This document shows positions 43,626-52,220 of a DNA stretch of 64,000 bases, piece after piece. This DNA comes from Holophagae bacterium. GTDB taxonomy: Bacteria > Acidobacteriota > Holophagae > Acanthopleuribacterales > Acanthopleuribacteraceae. Made by a program: the position numbers and the translations under genes. Within the stretch, counting starts at the first letter, position 1, and each line of letters begins with the position of its first letter. The stretch is taken from assembly GCA_030429565.1 (NCBI GenBank), contig JAUIFE010000001.1:992001-1056000 (forward strand), given 5' to 3'. Below the pieces are notes generated by a model. The model made no database searches and had not been told where the DNA came from. It was given only the letters and a program-made list of their open reading frames with translations.

Positions 43626-44306
43626 TCAATCTTCGCTGGGCGTCGCCTGCACGGCGTTCGCCAAGTCGTAAAGGGTGTCATTGTTCAATGACTGCTGGTC
43701 AACCAGGTAAGCCAGGCGCTGTTCAATTTGATCGAGATCTTTAAGCCGTTGGCGGTCCCAATCGGCAAACAGATTCTGGAGATCGCGGGCCCGGTCGGTC
43801 GCAATTTGGTTTTCCTGGAATTCCAGTAGGGAGGTTAAATATGGTTGCTGCGTTTCGTGGTAATCGGCAATCCCAGCCCGAAAGGCGGCCTTCAAACGTT
43901 TGTTCTGCTCGGCAAGTCGTTGATCGAGGAGCTGTTTGAGCTCGGACCGAGTCAGGGTCACGCTGTCGGGATGGGTCACGGGAACGACTTCGGCTTTGGG
44001 CTGGGCAGGAGCGCCAAATTCCAAGCGAAAGCCGTCTTGATCATTAATGAAACGGCCCTGGCCCAGCAACAACCCCAACATCAGCACACACATTAAGGCG
44101 GGGAGCCACTGACTAATCAGTGCTTGCCAAGTCGGTCGCGGTGTAGGGGCGGCCATCGGTAAGCGAGACCAAGTCGGTGTCGGTTCGGCGTCCCAAGCCT
44201 GCGCGGCAGCGCTAAGCCTGGCACTTACCTCGGCGAGATCTTGCGGATCGTCGCCCTGTTGTCGGGCCTGTTCCTCCAGGACTTTTTTGATTTCGGGATC
44301 AAGCAC
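43626..44306 (-). CDS. single-span membrane protein, putative anti-sigma factor
   Basis: The 226-residue protein has a soluble N-terminal part (1-75) with helices (PEIKKVLEEQARQQG; LAEVSARLSAAAQAW), one membrane span (about 82-102, WLPALMCVLMLGLLLGQG), and a periplasmic part with a long coiled coil (residues 140-210). No HxxxCxxC zinc motif is present, so it is not a classical ZAS anti-sigma factor. Its position, overlapping the end of an ECF sigma gene by eight bases with a GTG start, is what suggests the role. Release of the sigma factor by a periplasmic signal is the expected logic, but it is inferred from context. Confidence 0.6.
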   Translation of the reverse strand: MLDPEIKKVLEEQARQQGDDPQDLAEVSARLSAAAQAWDAEPTPTWSRLPMAAPTPRPTWQALISQWLPALMCVLMLGLLLGQGRFINDQDGFRLEFGAPAQPKAEVVPVTHPDSVTLTRSELKQLLDQRLAEQNKRLKAAFRAGIADYHETQQPYLTSLLEFQENQIATDRARDLQNLFADWDRQRLKDLDQIEQRLAYLVDQQSLNNDTLYDLANAVQATPSED

Positions 44307-44847
44307 TGACCACCTCCGGAAGCGATTTCAGCTTACGCAAAGCAGCATATAAACGAGATTTAAGTGTATTGGTAGGAATACCAGTATGGGTTGCCATCTC
44401 TTCAAAGGTTTGCTCTTGGAAGTACTTCAGTTCCACCACCAGACGTTGCTCTGGGGTCAGTTGTTGTAGTAAACGCAAAATTTCGCGATTGGATTGGCGA
44501 CGCAAAACTTGGTCGTAGGGACTCTGGCCCGAACCGCCGTCGAGTAACTCCGGCTCTTCCAGCGAGTCCACCGCTTTTTTGCGTCGATAAAAGTCGGTTG
44601 CGCGATGCGATGCGATGGTGAAAATCCACGATGAAAATTTGGCTTCTTGACCGTAGCGGTCGAGATTTCGATAAACCGATAAAAAAACTTCTTGAACCAA
44701 ATCCAACGCGTCTTCCCGATTCCCCGTCATGCGCAAGGCGAAATTGTAAATCTTTCCCTCGTAGCGGCGAATGAGTTCGTTCCAACTATCGCCTCTACCT
44801 TTTAATGCTTGTTTTACGAGCGAAATGTCTGAAGGTGTGCCAAACAT
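44299..44847 (-). CDS. ECF-type RNA polymerase sigma factor
   Basis: The 182-residue protein has region 2 (WNELIRRYEGKIYNFALRMTGNREDALDLVQEVF; DNA-melting part FSSWIFTIASHRATDFYRRKK) and region 4 (LTPEQRLVVELKYFQEQTFEEMATHTGIPTNTLKSRLYAALRKL), which is the ECF architecture with no region 1 or 3. The linker includes a Gly/Ser-rich segment. The real start is ATG at 44847 with GGGAG five bases upstream; a TTG lies directly before it. It heads a three-gene operon and probably drives its own transcription, though I could not find a confident -35/-10 pair for it. Confidence 0.9.
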   Translation of the reverse strand: MFGTPSDISLVKQALKGRGDSWNELIRRYEGKIYNFALRMTGNREDALDLVQEVFLSVYRNLDRYGQEAKFSSWIFTIASHRATDFYRRKKAVDSLEEPELLDGGSGQSPYDQVLRRQSNREILRLLQQLTPEQRLVVELKYFQEQTFEEMATHTGIPTNTLKSRLYAALRKLKSLPEVVSA

Positions 44848-45428
44848 CAAAGCTCCCGTTTCGTTCTCGCAGGGTAAGTCGCCGGGTTGGGTGAAATAGT
44901 TTGGGCGAATCGAAAAAAAATTATTTTTTTGGGGGCGGCAAGCGGGCTGCGGCCGACCGAACCGTCGTCAACCCACGACTTAATCATCTCGCTTTATTCA
45001 TGTTAACATCAAGAAAAAACAAAAAAAACCCGCGCTGGAATCTAACAAAAAAAAAAGCGACCAAGCGCTACCTGGTTCAACTTTTTCTACAGTGCCCATA
45101 AGCATGCGGGGTCGACAACGGGTTAGAATGGCACAACCGCGCTTGCCGCACCTCAGCATCTCACCCGCTAGGATTGGCATGATAAGGAAACGCCTTCCTT
45201 GAGCATACCACCATACAGCCTCGCTTCTGGATGACTTGGTGAACCCGTCTGTCTCGGTTCAACCCATACGGCGGACATCGACGTCTCCCACCACGTCTTC
45301 ACGGATACCCGACAGGCTTCTCGCACAACCAAGGTAAGGTTTCCTCACACCTTACCGACATGACAACCATGAAAGGCGACGGTCACCACTCCCCTGCCGC
45401 GCGCATTTCATACACCAAGGAGTTTTCC
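44848..45428. other. divergent intergenic region, no gene seen
   Basis: This 581-base region has homopolymer-rich AT tracts (44915-45060) on the ECF side. On the hydrolase side there are two small hairpins: AAGGAA/TTCCTT (45184-45200) and GGTAAGG/CCTTACC (45333-45356). The palindrome ATGTTAACAT lies near 45000. No reading frame here has a ribosome-binding site or family resemblance. Confidence 0.4.
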
Positions 45429-46298
45429 ATGCAATCTAGGGAACAAACCGACAATTGGATGACACGCGCGTGGCACACTCCTTTTGCGCAAGAAACACTG
45501 ACTGTCGCTGACTGTGCCGTCAACACCTTGCGTTGGGGTGATCCAGCCAACCCCGGCGTGTTACTGGTTCACGGCGGCTTGGCCCATGCGCAGTGGTGGC
45601 GCCACATCGCGCCGGCGGCGGCACAGGACCATTACGTGGTGGCGCTCGATCTCAGCGGCCACGGCGATAGTGGGCACCGCGCCGATTACGGCAGCCACTG
45701 GGTTGAAGAAATCATGGCGGTTCGCGAAGCGGCGGGTTTTTCGGCCCCACCGGCGTTGATTGGTCACAGTATGGGCGGTCTCCTTTCAGTGGGTGCCGCC
45801 GCCTTTTACCCGGAGGCCTGGCGCGCGGCCCTGATCATCGACTCACCCATTACAGGGTTTTCCGATAAAAACGATCAAAGTGATTCCCCACGCGGCGGCC
45901 CACGCCGACGCCAATACCCAACCCTTGAAAAGGCGCGACAACGTTTTCGCCTGTTGCCTCATCAACCCTGCACCAACCCCGAATTGATGCAACTCATCGC
46001 CGAAAGCAGCCTGAAACAAGACGGCGAAACCTGGACCTGGAAATTCGATCCCAGTGTGTTCGAGACCTCAGACCGACGGGCAACGGCACCCTTGCTCAAA
46101 GAGATTCGCTGCCCTTGGTGGATTGTGCGCGGCGAGAATTCACGTGTCGTGAGCACCAAGGTCGCCGACGAACTACGCGATTTGGGCATCACCGCGCCCT
46201 TCATTACCATCCCCGAAGCACACCACCACCTCATGTTGGACCAACCGCTGGCCTTAATTAGTATCATTCGTGCCTTTTTGGCCGTTGTCGCGCTGTGA
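45429..46298 (+). CDS. alpha/beta hydrolase
   Basis: The 289-residue protein has the alpha/beta-hydrolase order: oxyanion strand VLLVHGGLAHAQWW, VVALDLSGHGDSGH, nucleophile elbow GHSMGG (Ser about residue 119), and the catalytic His in PEAHHHLMLDQP near the C-terminus. Substrate specificity cannot be read; esterase or epoxide-hydrolase-like activity is possible. AAGGAG (45417-45422) six bases upstream fixes the ATG, against an in-frame ATG at 45360. The stop overlaps the start of the JmjC-like gene as GTGA, so the two products are probably made together. Confidence 0.88.
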   Translation: MQSREQTDNWMTRAWHTPFAQETLTVADCAVNTLRWGDPANPGVLLVHGGLAHAQWWRHIAPAAAQDHYVVALDLSGHGDSGHRADYGSHWVEEIMAVREAAGFSAPPALIGHSMGGLLSVGAAAFYPEAWRAALIIDSPITGFSDKNDQSDSPRGGPRRRQYPTLEKARQRFRLLPHQPCTNPELMQLIAESSLKQDGETWTWKFDPSVFETSDRRATAPLLKEIRCPWWIVRGENSRVVSTKVADELRDLGITAPFITIPEAHHHLMLDQPLALISIIRAFLAVVAL

Positions 46299-47146
46299 AC
46301 CCCATGTTTCGCTGGGGTTACGCCATCGATCGGGTGACGATCAAAAAAAAGGCCCGCACGCCGGCGTCCGAACTCAGCGCCGGACGCCCGGTCATTCTGA
46401 CGGGCCTGATCGACGGCTGGCCGGCGCTCAAAAGATGGCAGCCCGACTACCTCATTCAGCAGATGGGTACAACGGAACTCACGGTCGACGGTGAAACCTT
46501 ATCGGCCGCGAACCTGTTCCATCGACTTAATCAAAACCAAACCGCCACCATGCCATACCTCCACAATTACTATTTAGAGGAGCATCTGCCGCAACTGGCC
46601 GCCGATGTGGCGCCGATGCCGGCCTTTCTCAACCACAACTACCTTTGGCACAAAACCTTTCCCAAACACCCGCTGACCCGCAAGGGCCGTATTGGTTTGT
46701 TTATCGGTGGCCACGGCAGCGCTTTTCCAGTCCTGCACCGCGACAACTTCCACACCAACGCCTTCATCTTCCAAATCCAGGGTACCAAACGGGTGTGGCT
46801 GTACGCACCCGACCAAGCCCCCTTTTTATACGTCAACCCTGAAGTACCCACGCACAGCACCATCGAAGCGCCGCACCAATTGGACGAAAAACGCTATCCG
46901 AAATTCGCCGAAACAACGCCCTACACGGCGACCTTGGCACCAGGCGAGGTTCTTTTTGTACCCAGTGATTGGTGGCACGCCACGTACATGGAAACGCTGT
47001 CCATTTCAGTTTCGGTGAACCACGTCGACGCGGGCAATTTCGAACGCTTCGCAGCCGCCTGCCTGGCCCATTGGCGCCAATCATCGCGGCTGACGGCCAG
47101 ACTCCGTTACCTGCGCTTACGCTTCGCGGCGGCGCGTTTGCGGTGA
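46295..47146 (+). CDS. cupin-like / JmjC-domain oxygenase
   Basis: The 283-residue protein resembles the Cupin_8/JmjC family of iron(II)- and 2-oxoglutarate-dependent oxygenases. It has RPVILTGLIDGWPAL at the N-terminus, the metal-binding HxD in VLHRDNFH (about residue 148), FIFQIQGTKRVWLYAP, and the distal His in VPSDWWHATYM. Members hydroxylate proteins, tRNA or small molecules. It starts with GTG overlapping the hydrolase stop (GTGA); an ATG lies three codons later. The C-terminus is short and basic. What the hydrolase and oxygenase share is unknown. Confidence 0.83.
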   Translation: MNPMFRWGYAIDRVTIKKKARTPASELSAGRPVILTGLIDGWPALKRWQPDYLIQQMGTTELTVDGETLSAANLFHRLNQNQTATMPYLHNYYLEEHLPQLAADVAPMPAFLNHNYLWHKTFPKHPLTRKGRIGLFIGGHGSAFPVLHRDNFHTNAFIFQIQGTKRVWLYAPDQAPFLYVNPEVPTHSTIEAPHQLDEKRYPKFAETTPYTATLAPGEVLFVPSDWWHATYMETLSISVSVNHVDAGNFERFAAACLAHWRQSSRLTARLRYLRLRFAAARLR

Positions 47147-47289
47147 GTTTGCACGCATCCAACATTTTTTTTGACATGAATCAGCAACAGCGCCATCTTG
47201 GACGGGTACCAAGTTGATTCGTCCGTTTTTTATACCGGCGTCCAACGTTTGGCGAACCTGTCGAGAGATGACCGAGCTTAGGAGGTTGC

Positions 47290-49677
47290 TTGCGCTTTGT
47301 TTTTTTACGCCGTCGCCGCGTCCGTTTGGGCTTGGCCGCGCTGGGCTTACTCACGCTGACCGCCCTCATTTATTACGCACGCTGCCTACCCGAGCCACTG
47401 TTTAACACGCCCTACGCCACCGTCCTCGAAGACCAGCAAGGACGCCTGCTCGGCGCGCGTATCGCGCACGACGAACAGTGGCGTTTCCCGCGCACGGACA
47501 AGGTGCCTGAAAAGTTCGCCACCGCACTGATTGCCTTTGAAGACAAACGTTTCCACCACCATCCCGGTGTCGATCCAATCGCGGTCGCGCGCGCGCTGTG
47601 GCTCAATCTCAGTCGCGGCGAGGTGGTCAGCGGCGCCAGTACACTGACCATGCAAGTGATTCGCATCGCGCGCGCCGGTCAACCACGTCACCTTGGCGAG
47701 AAGCTGGTGGAAGCGGTGTGGGCAACACGTTTGGAATGGTCGGCCGACAAAGCGGAGATTTTGGCCTTGTATGCGGCGCATGCACCCTTCGGCGGCAACG
47801 TGGTTGGCTTGGAAGCCGCAGCTTGGCGCTATTTCCAACGGGCGCCGGATCAGCTCTCGTGGGCGGAGGCAACTACGCTGGCGGTTTTACCCAACAATCC
47901 AGCTCTGATCCACCCTGGCCGCAACCGCGCCGCACTGCTCGCTAAACGCAATCGCCTGTTGGTGCGCCTTCACAAAAACGGCGTTTTCGATGAAGTCACC
48001 TTGCAATTAGCGCAAAGTGAGCCACTGCCGGACAAGCCTTATGCCCTGCCACGCTTGGCGGAGCATTTGGTGGATCGCCTCCACAGCGAGCGCCCCAACG
48101 GCGGGCGTTACCAGAGTGCCATTCAGGCCGACCTGCAGAAAAACAGCCAAGCCATCGTCAACCGCTTTCAGGAAAAGCTCGAGCAAAACGGCGTCTACAA
48201 CGCGGCCGTTTTGGTGCTCGATAACCGTGACAAACGCGTCATCGCTTATGTCGGTAACAGCAGCACACGCCTGAATACACGTGAGCGCGGTCGTCATGGG
48301 CGCGCTGTCGATATTATCCCGGCGGCCCGCAGCACAGGCAGCACGCTCAAACCTTTTTTGTACGGGCAAGCCATGGATGCGGGCCTTATCCTGCCGAACA
48401 GTTTGGTACGCGATGTGCCCAGCCATTTCGGCAGTTATCAGCCGGAAAACTTTGATACCGAATACAGCGGTGTCACGCCGGCCTCGCGAGCATTGGCACG
48501 ATCCCTCAACATTCCGGCGGTTCGCTTGCAGCACCAACTCAACACGGCGCGGTTCCACGCCACGCTGCGCGAGTTGGGCATGACCCACCTAACCCGACCG
48601 CCCAACCACTACGGTCTCACCTTAAGCCTGGGCGGGGCAGAAAGCAGTTTATGGGAGCTGGCGGGCATGTACGCGGGCATCGCGTGGAATCTAAACCAAC
48701 CGGAGCGATCCCCATCACAACAGAAAGCCTGGCGGCCACCGCAGTTATTTGCCACACAGCCGGAAAAAACGGCAACGGGTGATCAAGGCCAAGCGGTCAT
48801 CAGCAAAGCGTCGCTGTGGTACGTCAGCGAGGCGTTGACCCAGGTGGATCGACCCGAAAGCCACGGGTTGTGGCGGTACTTCAGCTCATCACGCAAGATC
48901 TCCTGGAAAACCGGAACCAGTTTCGGGTTCCGTGATGCTTGGTCGATTGGATACACGCCGCGATTCACGGTCGCGGTGTGGGTTGGCAACGCCGACGGCG
49001 AGGGCCGGCCAGGATTGACCGGGGTCAGCACCGCCGCACCAATTATGTTTGAAATCTTCGACCAATTACCGCGAGAAACAAACTGGTTCGCCAAACCCCA
49101 TGACACGATGAAGGAGATCGCCGTTTGTGGCGCAAGCGGGTACCGCGCGGGCGTGGATTGCACTCCGGTCAAACAAATGGCGGTGCCACGCGGTGCCCTA
49201 CGTGCGCCGATTTGCTCGTACCACCAGAGTTTTTTCTTAGACCCCAGTGGGCAATACCGCGCCGACAGTGATTGCTTCTCGCCAAGTGCCTTGACGCGCG
49301 CTATTCAGTTCGTCTTGCCGCCGGTAGAAGAGTACTACTACCAACAACGGCGCGCCGATTACCAACCCTTACCGGAACTACACCCGGATTGTGCCGCCAA
49401 AAACCCGCCGTCACGCAATATGGCACTGGTGTATCCGCGCCGACAAACACGCATCCAAATTCCCATCCAACTGGACGGCACGCGCGGCAAGGCCGTGCTC
49501 AAGGCGGTGCACCGCCGCGCCGAGGCACGCATTTTCTGGCACCTCGACAAAACCTACTTGGGCGCGACCCGCGACTTCCACCAAATGCCGGTCCACCCCC
49601 CCCAAGGTCGCCATCGTTTGGTGTTGTTGGATGAGTTCGGCGAGCGGCTGGAACAAGAATTTACGGTGGTGCGTTAA
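47290..49677 (+). CDS. pbpC: penicillin-binding protein 1C
   Basis: PBP1C is a bifunctional peptidoglycan enzyme. After a signal anchor (residues 12-30) comes the glycosyltransferase domain GT51 with EDKRFHHHPGVDP (catalytic Glu about residue 84) and GASTLTMQ. The transpeptidase follows, with STLK (Ser about 351), SLN (about 405) and KTGT (about 540). The last 110 residues are the PBP1C C-terminal domain, with ARIFWHLDKTYLG. The start is TTG, only four bases after AGGAGG (47280-47285), which is close but no other start fits. E. coli pairs pbpC with an alpha-2-macroglobulin; none is adjacent here. Confidence 0.93.
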   Translation: MRFVFLRRRRVRLGLAALGLLTLTALIYYARCLPEPLFNTPYATVLEDQQGRLLGARIAHDEQWRFPRTDKVPEKFATALIAFEDKRFHHHPGVDPIAVARALWLNLSRGEVVSGASTLTMQVIRIARAGQPRHLGEKLVEAVWATRLEWSADKAEILALYAAHAPFGGNVVGLEAAAWRYFQRAPDQLSWAEATTLAVLPNNPALIHPGRNRAALLAKRNRLLVRLHKNGVFDEVTLQLAQSEPLPDKPYALPRLAEHLVDRLHSERPNGGRYQSAIQADLQKNSQAIVNRFQEKLEQNGVYNAAVLVLDNRDKRVIAYVGNSSTRLNTRERGRHGRAVDIIPAARSTGSTLKPFLYGQAMDAGLILPNSLVRDVPSHFGSYQPENFDTEYSGVTPASRALARSLNIPAVRLQHQLNTARFHATLRELGMTHLTRPPNHYGLTLSLGGAESSLWELAGMYAGIAWNLNQPERSPSQQKAWRPPQLFATQPEKTATGDQGQAVISKASLWYVSEALTQVDRPESHGLWRYFSSSRKISWKTGTSFGFRDAWSIGYTPRFTVAVWVGNADGEGRPGLTGVSTAAPIMFEIFDQLPRETNWFAKPHDTMKEIAVCGASGYRAGVDCTPVKQMAVPRGALRAPICSYHQSFFLDPSGQYRADSDCFSPSALTRAIQFVLPPVEEYYYQQRRADYQPLPELHPDCAAKNPPSRNMALVYPRRQTRIQIPIQLDGTRGKAVLKAVHRRAEARIFWHLDKTYLGATRDFHQMPVHPPQGRHRLVLLDEFGERLEQEFTVVR

Positions 49678-49971
49678 CAGCTTGATCTAGGGCTTTTTGC
49701 GATACAGGCCGGCACAAGGGCGGGCGCAGTTCAGGCCGGCGTCTGCCGTAAAAATGGACAAGGCGCAGGTTGGTGAATCGTGTTAGTCTGAGCGCGATGC
49801 CCGTCCAGCTCGGCGTAACCCGACCATCCTGCGTTGGTTCACGATGATCGCCGCCAAAATACCGGTTCCAAACACCTTGTGCGATGTTTTAAGCCGTTTC
49901 GAAACCGACTTTTGGCTAAAGTTATGCTCTCAGGAAGGATCACCCGTTATCCTTTTCGATGTCGAGGCGCC

Positions 49972-51084
49972 ATGCAGCTTTCCTCTACGTTCCGCCGTGT
50001 CGTCAATCGTTTTCGCAGGCCGATTTTGGCCTATTTCCGCATGCCGGGTTCGAAGGGATTCGGCGCGTTGATTGTGTTTTTTGTGCTGATTTTCAGCGGT
50101 GCGGTTTTCGACCTCAAACTGAATTACCATGATCCGGCCACCGGTATTGGTCTCGACTGGGTCAGTTCGATCTACACCGTGTTCATGTTACTGGTTTTTG
50201 AGTCGCCGCTACCGTTCCCCAAGGAACCCATCGCGCGATTGGCGTTTTTCTTAGTGCCGATTTCGGGTTTCCTGGTCCTCGGTCAAGGCATCTTCCGATT
50301 GGGCAACACATTACTTAAAAGAGATTTATGGGAAGCAGCTATGGCATCTACCTACTCAGACCATACCGTGATTTGCGGGCTCGGCCGCATTAGTCGCCGC
50401 GTGATTGAGCGCGTCCGCGATCTCAACCACGAGGTGGTCGTCATCGAACGTGACGCCGATAACGAATACATCAGCAAGATGCGCGCGGAAAAGATCCCCG
50501 TGATTATCGGCGACGCCCACAATCCCGAAGTTCTCGCCCATGCCAACATCGCCGAGGCGGAATCGGTGGTGCCCTGTACCAGCGACGACATGACCAACCT
50601 CAGCATTGCCCTGGAAGCACGACGCATGGCACCCAACATCAAAATCGTCCTGCGCATGGCCGATACCCGTTTGGCCGAAAATGTTCGCACCGGCTTCGAC
50701 ATTCACACCGCATTTAGCATTCCCGAAATCGCGGCGCCGGCCTTCGCCGCCGCCTCGACCAAAGCGCCGTTGGACCACGCGATTGCCTTTGACGTGGGCA
50801 ACACCCGCAATCTCATTACCATCACTAAATTCGATCTGGTTCCAGAATCGAGCCTGGTCGGCAAAACGGTCGGCGATCTGGAAGACGAATTTGAAGTAGC
50901 GGTCATCGCGCTCAGCCGCAAGGGCGAATTCCAGCTCCACCCTCGCGACGAGGTGATGCTCCTCGCGGGCAGCAGCTTTGTCGTATCCGCCACCATTGAT
51001 ACCCTCAACCAACTGGCACAACTGACGCCACCCTCGCGCGAATACGAACACTACCTCAAAGGTCAGTGGCAGATTCGCACTTAA
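49972..51084 (+). CDS. RCK/TrkA-N membrane protein lacking a K+ selectivity filter
   Basis: The 370-residue protein has two membrane segments (GALIVFFVLIFSGAVFDL; LAFFLVPISGFLVLGQGIF) with a short re-entrant-like loop between. In real potassium channels this loop holds TVGYG, but here it reads TVFMLLVFESPLPFP. The cytoplasmic part is an RCK domain: NAD-binding VICGLGRISRRVIERVRDLNHEVVVIERD, and a C-terminal RCK_C part (SSLVGKTVGDLEDEF, LHPRDEVMLLAGS). The ATG at 49972, behind GAGG, is preferred to an in-frame GTG/TTG start far upstream. It may sense NAD or other ligands without conducting K+. Confidence 0.8.
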   Translation: MQLSSTFRRVVNRFRRPILAYFRMPGSKGFGALIVFFVLIFSGAVFDLKLNYHDPATGIGLDWVSSIYTVFMLLVFESPLPFPKEPIARLAFFLVPISGFLVLGQGIFRLGNTLLKRDLWEAAMASTYSDHTVICGLGRISRRVIERVRDLNHEVVVIERDADNEYISKMRAEKIPVIIGDAHNPEVLAHANIAEAESVVPCTSDDMTNLSIALEARRMAPNIKIVLRMADTRLAENVRTGFDIHTAFSIPEIAAPAFAAASTKAPLDHAIAFDVGNTRNLITITKFDLVPESSLVGKTVGDLEDEFEVAVIALSRKGEFQLHPRDEVMLLAGSSFVVSATIDTLNQLAQLTPPSREYEHYLKGQWQIRT

Positions 51085-51139
51085 CCCCGCTTTCGCTCGG
51101 TCGCGCACCGAGTAACAAGGTCCCGTGGAGGCACCGTCC

Positions 51140-51538
51140 ATGTTATTCGATGAACTCAATTCCTTTTTACGCCAATTGCCGGCGGTCACGGTCGACATCA
51201 AGTGGGGCAATGTTTTGGTCTACAGCGTCGGCGAAAAAATGTTCGCCGCTGTTCGCGTCGCCCCCGAGTGCAGCGCCGAGCAACCGGTCGCGGCATCGGA
51301 AGACGGTGTACCGCGTTTGTCGTTTAAAACCGAGGATGGCTTGTTTGACATCCTCACCCAAAAAGAAGGCATTGAGCCGGCCCCCTATTTGGCACGTCAC
51401 AAGTGGATTATGCTCGAGCGAACCGACGTGCTCCAAGGCGAGCAACTGTGCGACATGTTGCGCATGGCCCACCGCCTAACCCTTTCCAAATTGAGCAAGA
51501 AAAAACAGCGCGAGCTGGTAGGTGACGTCGTCTCCTGA
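51140..51538 (+). CDS. MmcQ/YjbR family protein
   Basis: The 132-residue protein matches the MmcQ/YjbR (CyaY-like) fold: VTVDIKWGNVLVYSVGEKMFAAVR, RLSFKTEDGLFDILT and HKWIMLERTDVLQGEQLCDMLRMAHRL. Members bind DNA in vitro in some reports, but the role is unclear. GGAGG (51127-51131), eight bases upstream, points to the ATG at 51140 and not to the in-frame GTG at 51125. It is followed 35 bases later by the thioesterase gene on the same strand. Confidence 0.85.
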   Translation: MLFDELNSFLRQLPAVTVDIKWGNVLVYSVGEKMFAAVRVAPECSAEQPVAASEDGVPRLSFKTEDGLFDILTQKEGIEPAPYLARHKWIMLERTDVLQGEQLCDMLRMAHRLTLSKLSKKKQRELVGDVVS

Positions 51539-51573
51539 ACCCGCCCACCACAACGCAAGCAACGAGGTCACCC

Positions 51574-52047
51574 ATGAGAACGCATCCCTCCTCATTTAGC
51601 CGCACCTATCAAGTTGAGTGGCAAGACATTGATTTCAACGGGCACATGCGCAATACCGCGTATTTTGAACGAGCCAGCCACCTGCGCGTTTGCTTCCTGA
51701 GCGAACACGGTTTTTCAGCCGAGCGTTTCGCCCAATTACGCATCGGGCCGGTTGTGTTTCGCGATCAAATCCAATACTTTAAAGAATCGAAGCTGATGGA
51801 TTCCTACACCGTGGATCTTCAGGTTTTGTCTTTAACGGAAGACGGACGACGGTTCTCTATGGTGAACCGCTTCTTTAATGAAGCCGGCGAGATTCTGGCC
51901 CATATTCAGTCGGACGGCGCTTGGCTGGATCTGACCGCCCGCAAGACATGCGTCCCGCCGCAAGAGCTCGCCGACGCCATGAACGCGATGCCCCGTGCCG
52001 AAGACTTTACCTGGGTGCCGTCCAAAAAAACCAACCCGGTACCGTGA
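51574..52047 (+). CDS. acyl-CoA thioesterase, 4HBT hotdog family
   Basis: The 157-residue protein has the hotdog-fold signature YQVEWQDIDFNGHMRNTAYFERA, where the Asp in the DxNGH context is the usual catalytic residue of the YbgC/FadM group. Then come the strands DQIQYFKESKLMDSYTVDLQVLSL and FSMVNRFFNEAGEILAHIQSDGAWLD. Such enzymes hydrolyse acyl-CoA thioesters. It is probably co-transcribed with the MmcQ/YjbR gene. A tandem repeat begins 11 bases after its stop codon. Confidence 0.87.
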   Translation: MRTHPSSFSRTYQVEWQDIDFNGHMRNTAYFERASHLRVCFLSEHGFSAERFAQLRIGPVVFRDQIQYFKESKLMDSYTVDLQVLSLTEDGRRFSMVNRFFNEAGEILAHIQSDGAWLDLTARKTCVPPQELADAMNAMPRAEDFTWVPSKKTNPVP

Positions 52048-52058
52048 ACCACCAAACG

Positions 52059-52142
52059 GTCCGCCCGAGGCTGTCCGCCCGAGGCTGTCCGCCCGAGGCT
52101 GTCCGCCCGAGGCTGTCCGCCCGAGGCTTTCCGCCCAAGGCT
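52059..52142 (+). repeat. 14-bp tandem repeat, five perfect copies plus one variant
   Basis: The unit GTCCGCCCGAGGCT occurs five times without change (52059-52128) and once as TTCCGCCCAAGGCT (52129-52142). A 14-bp unit is not a multiple of three, and the array lies between the thioesterase stop and the tsaD leader, so it is non-coding. Perfect copies point to recent expansion or strong slippage. Confidence 0.95.
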
Positions 52143-52220
52143 TTCCCTGTCACACGCGCAAGGCTTGAGCTAGAATAACGACACCTCGGCGGCGGGCCGG
52201 CCGCAATCACGGGAGAACCT

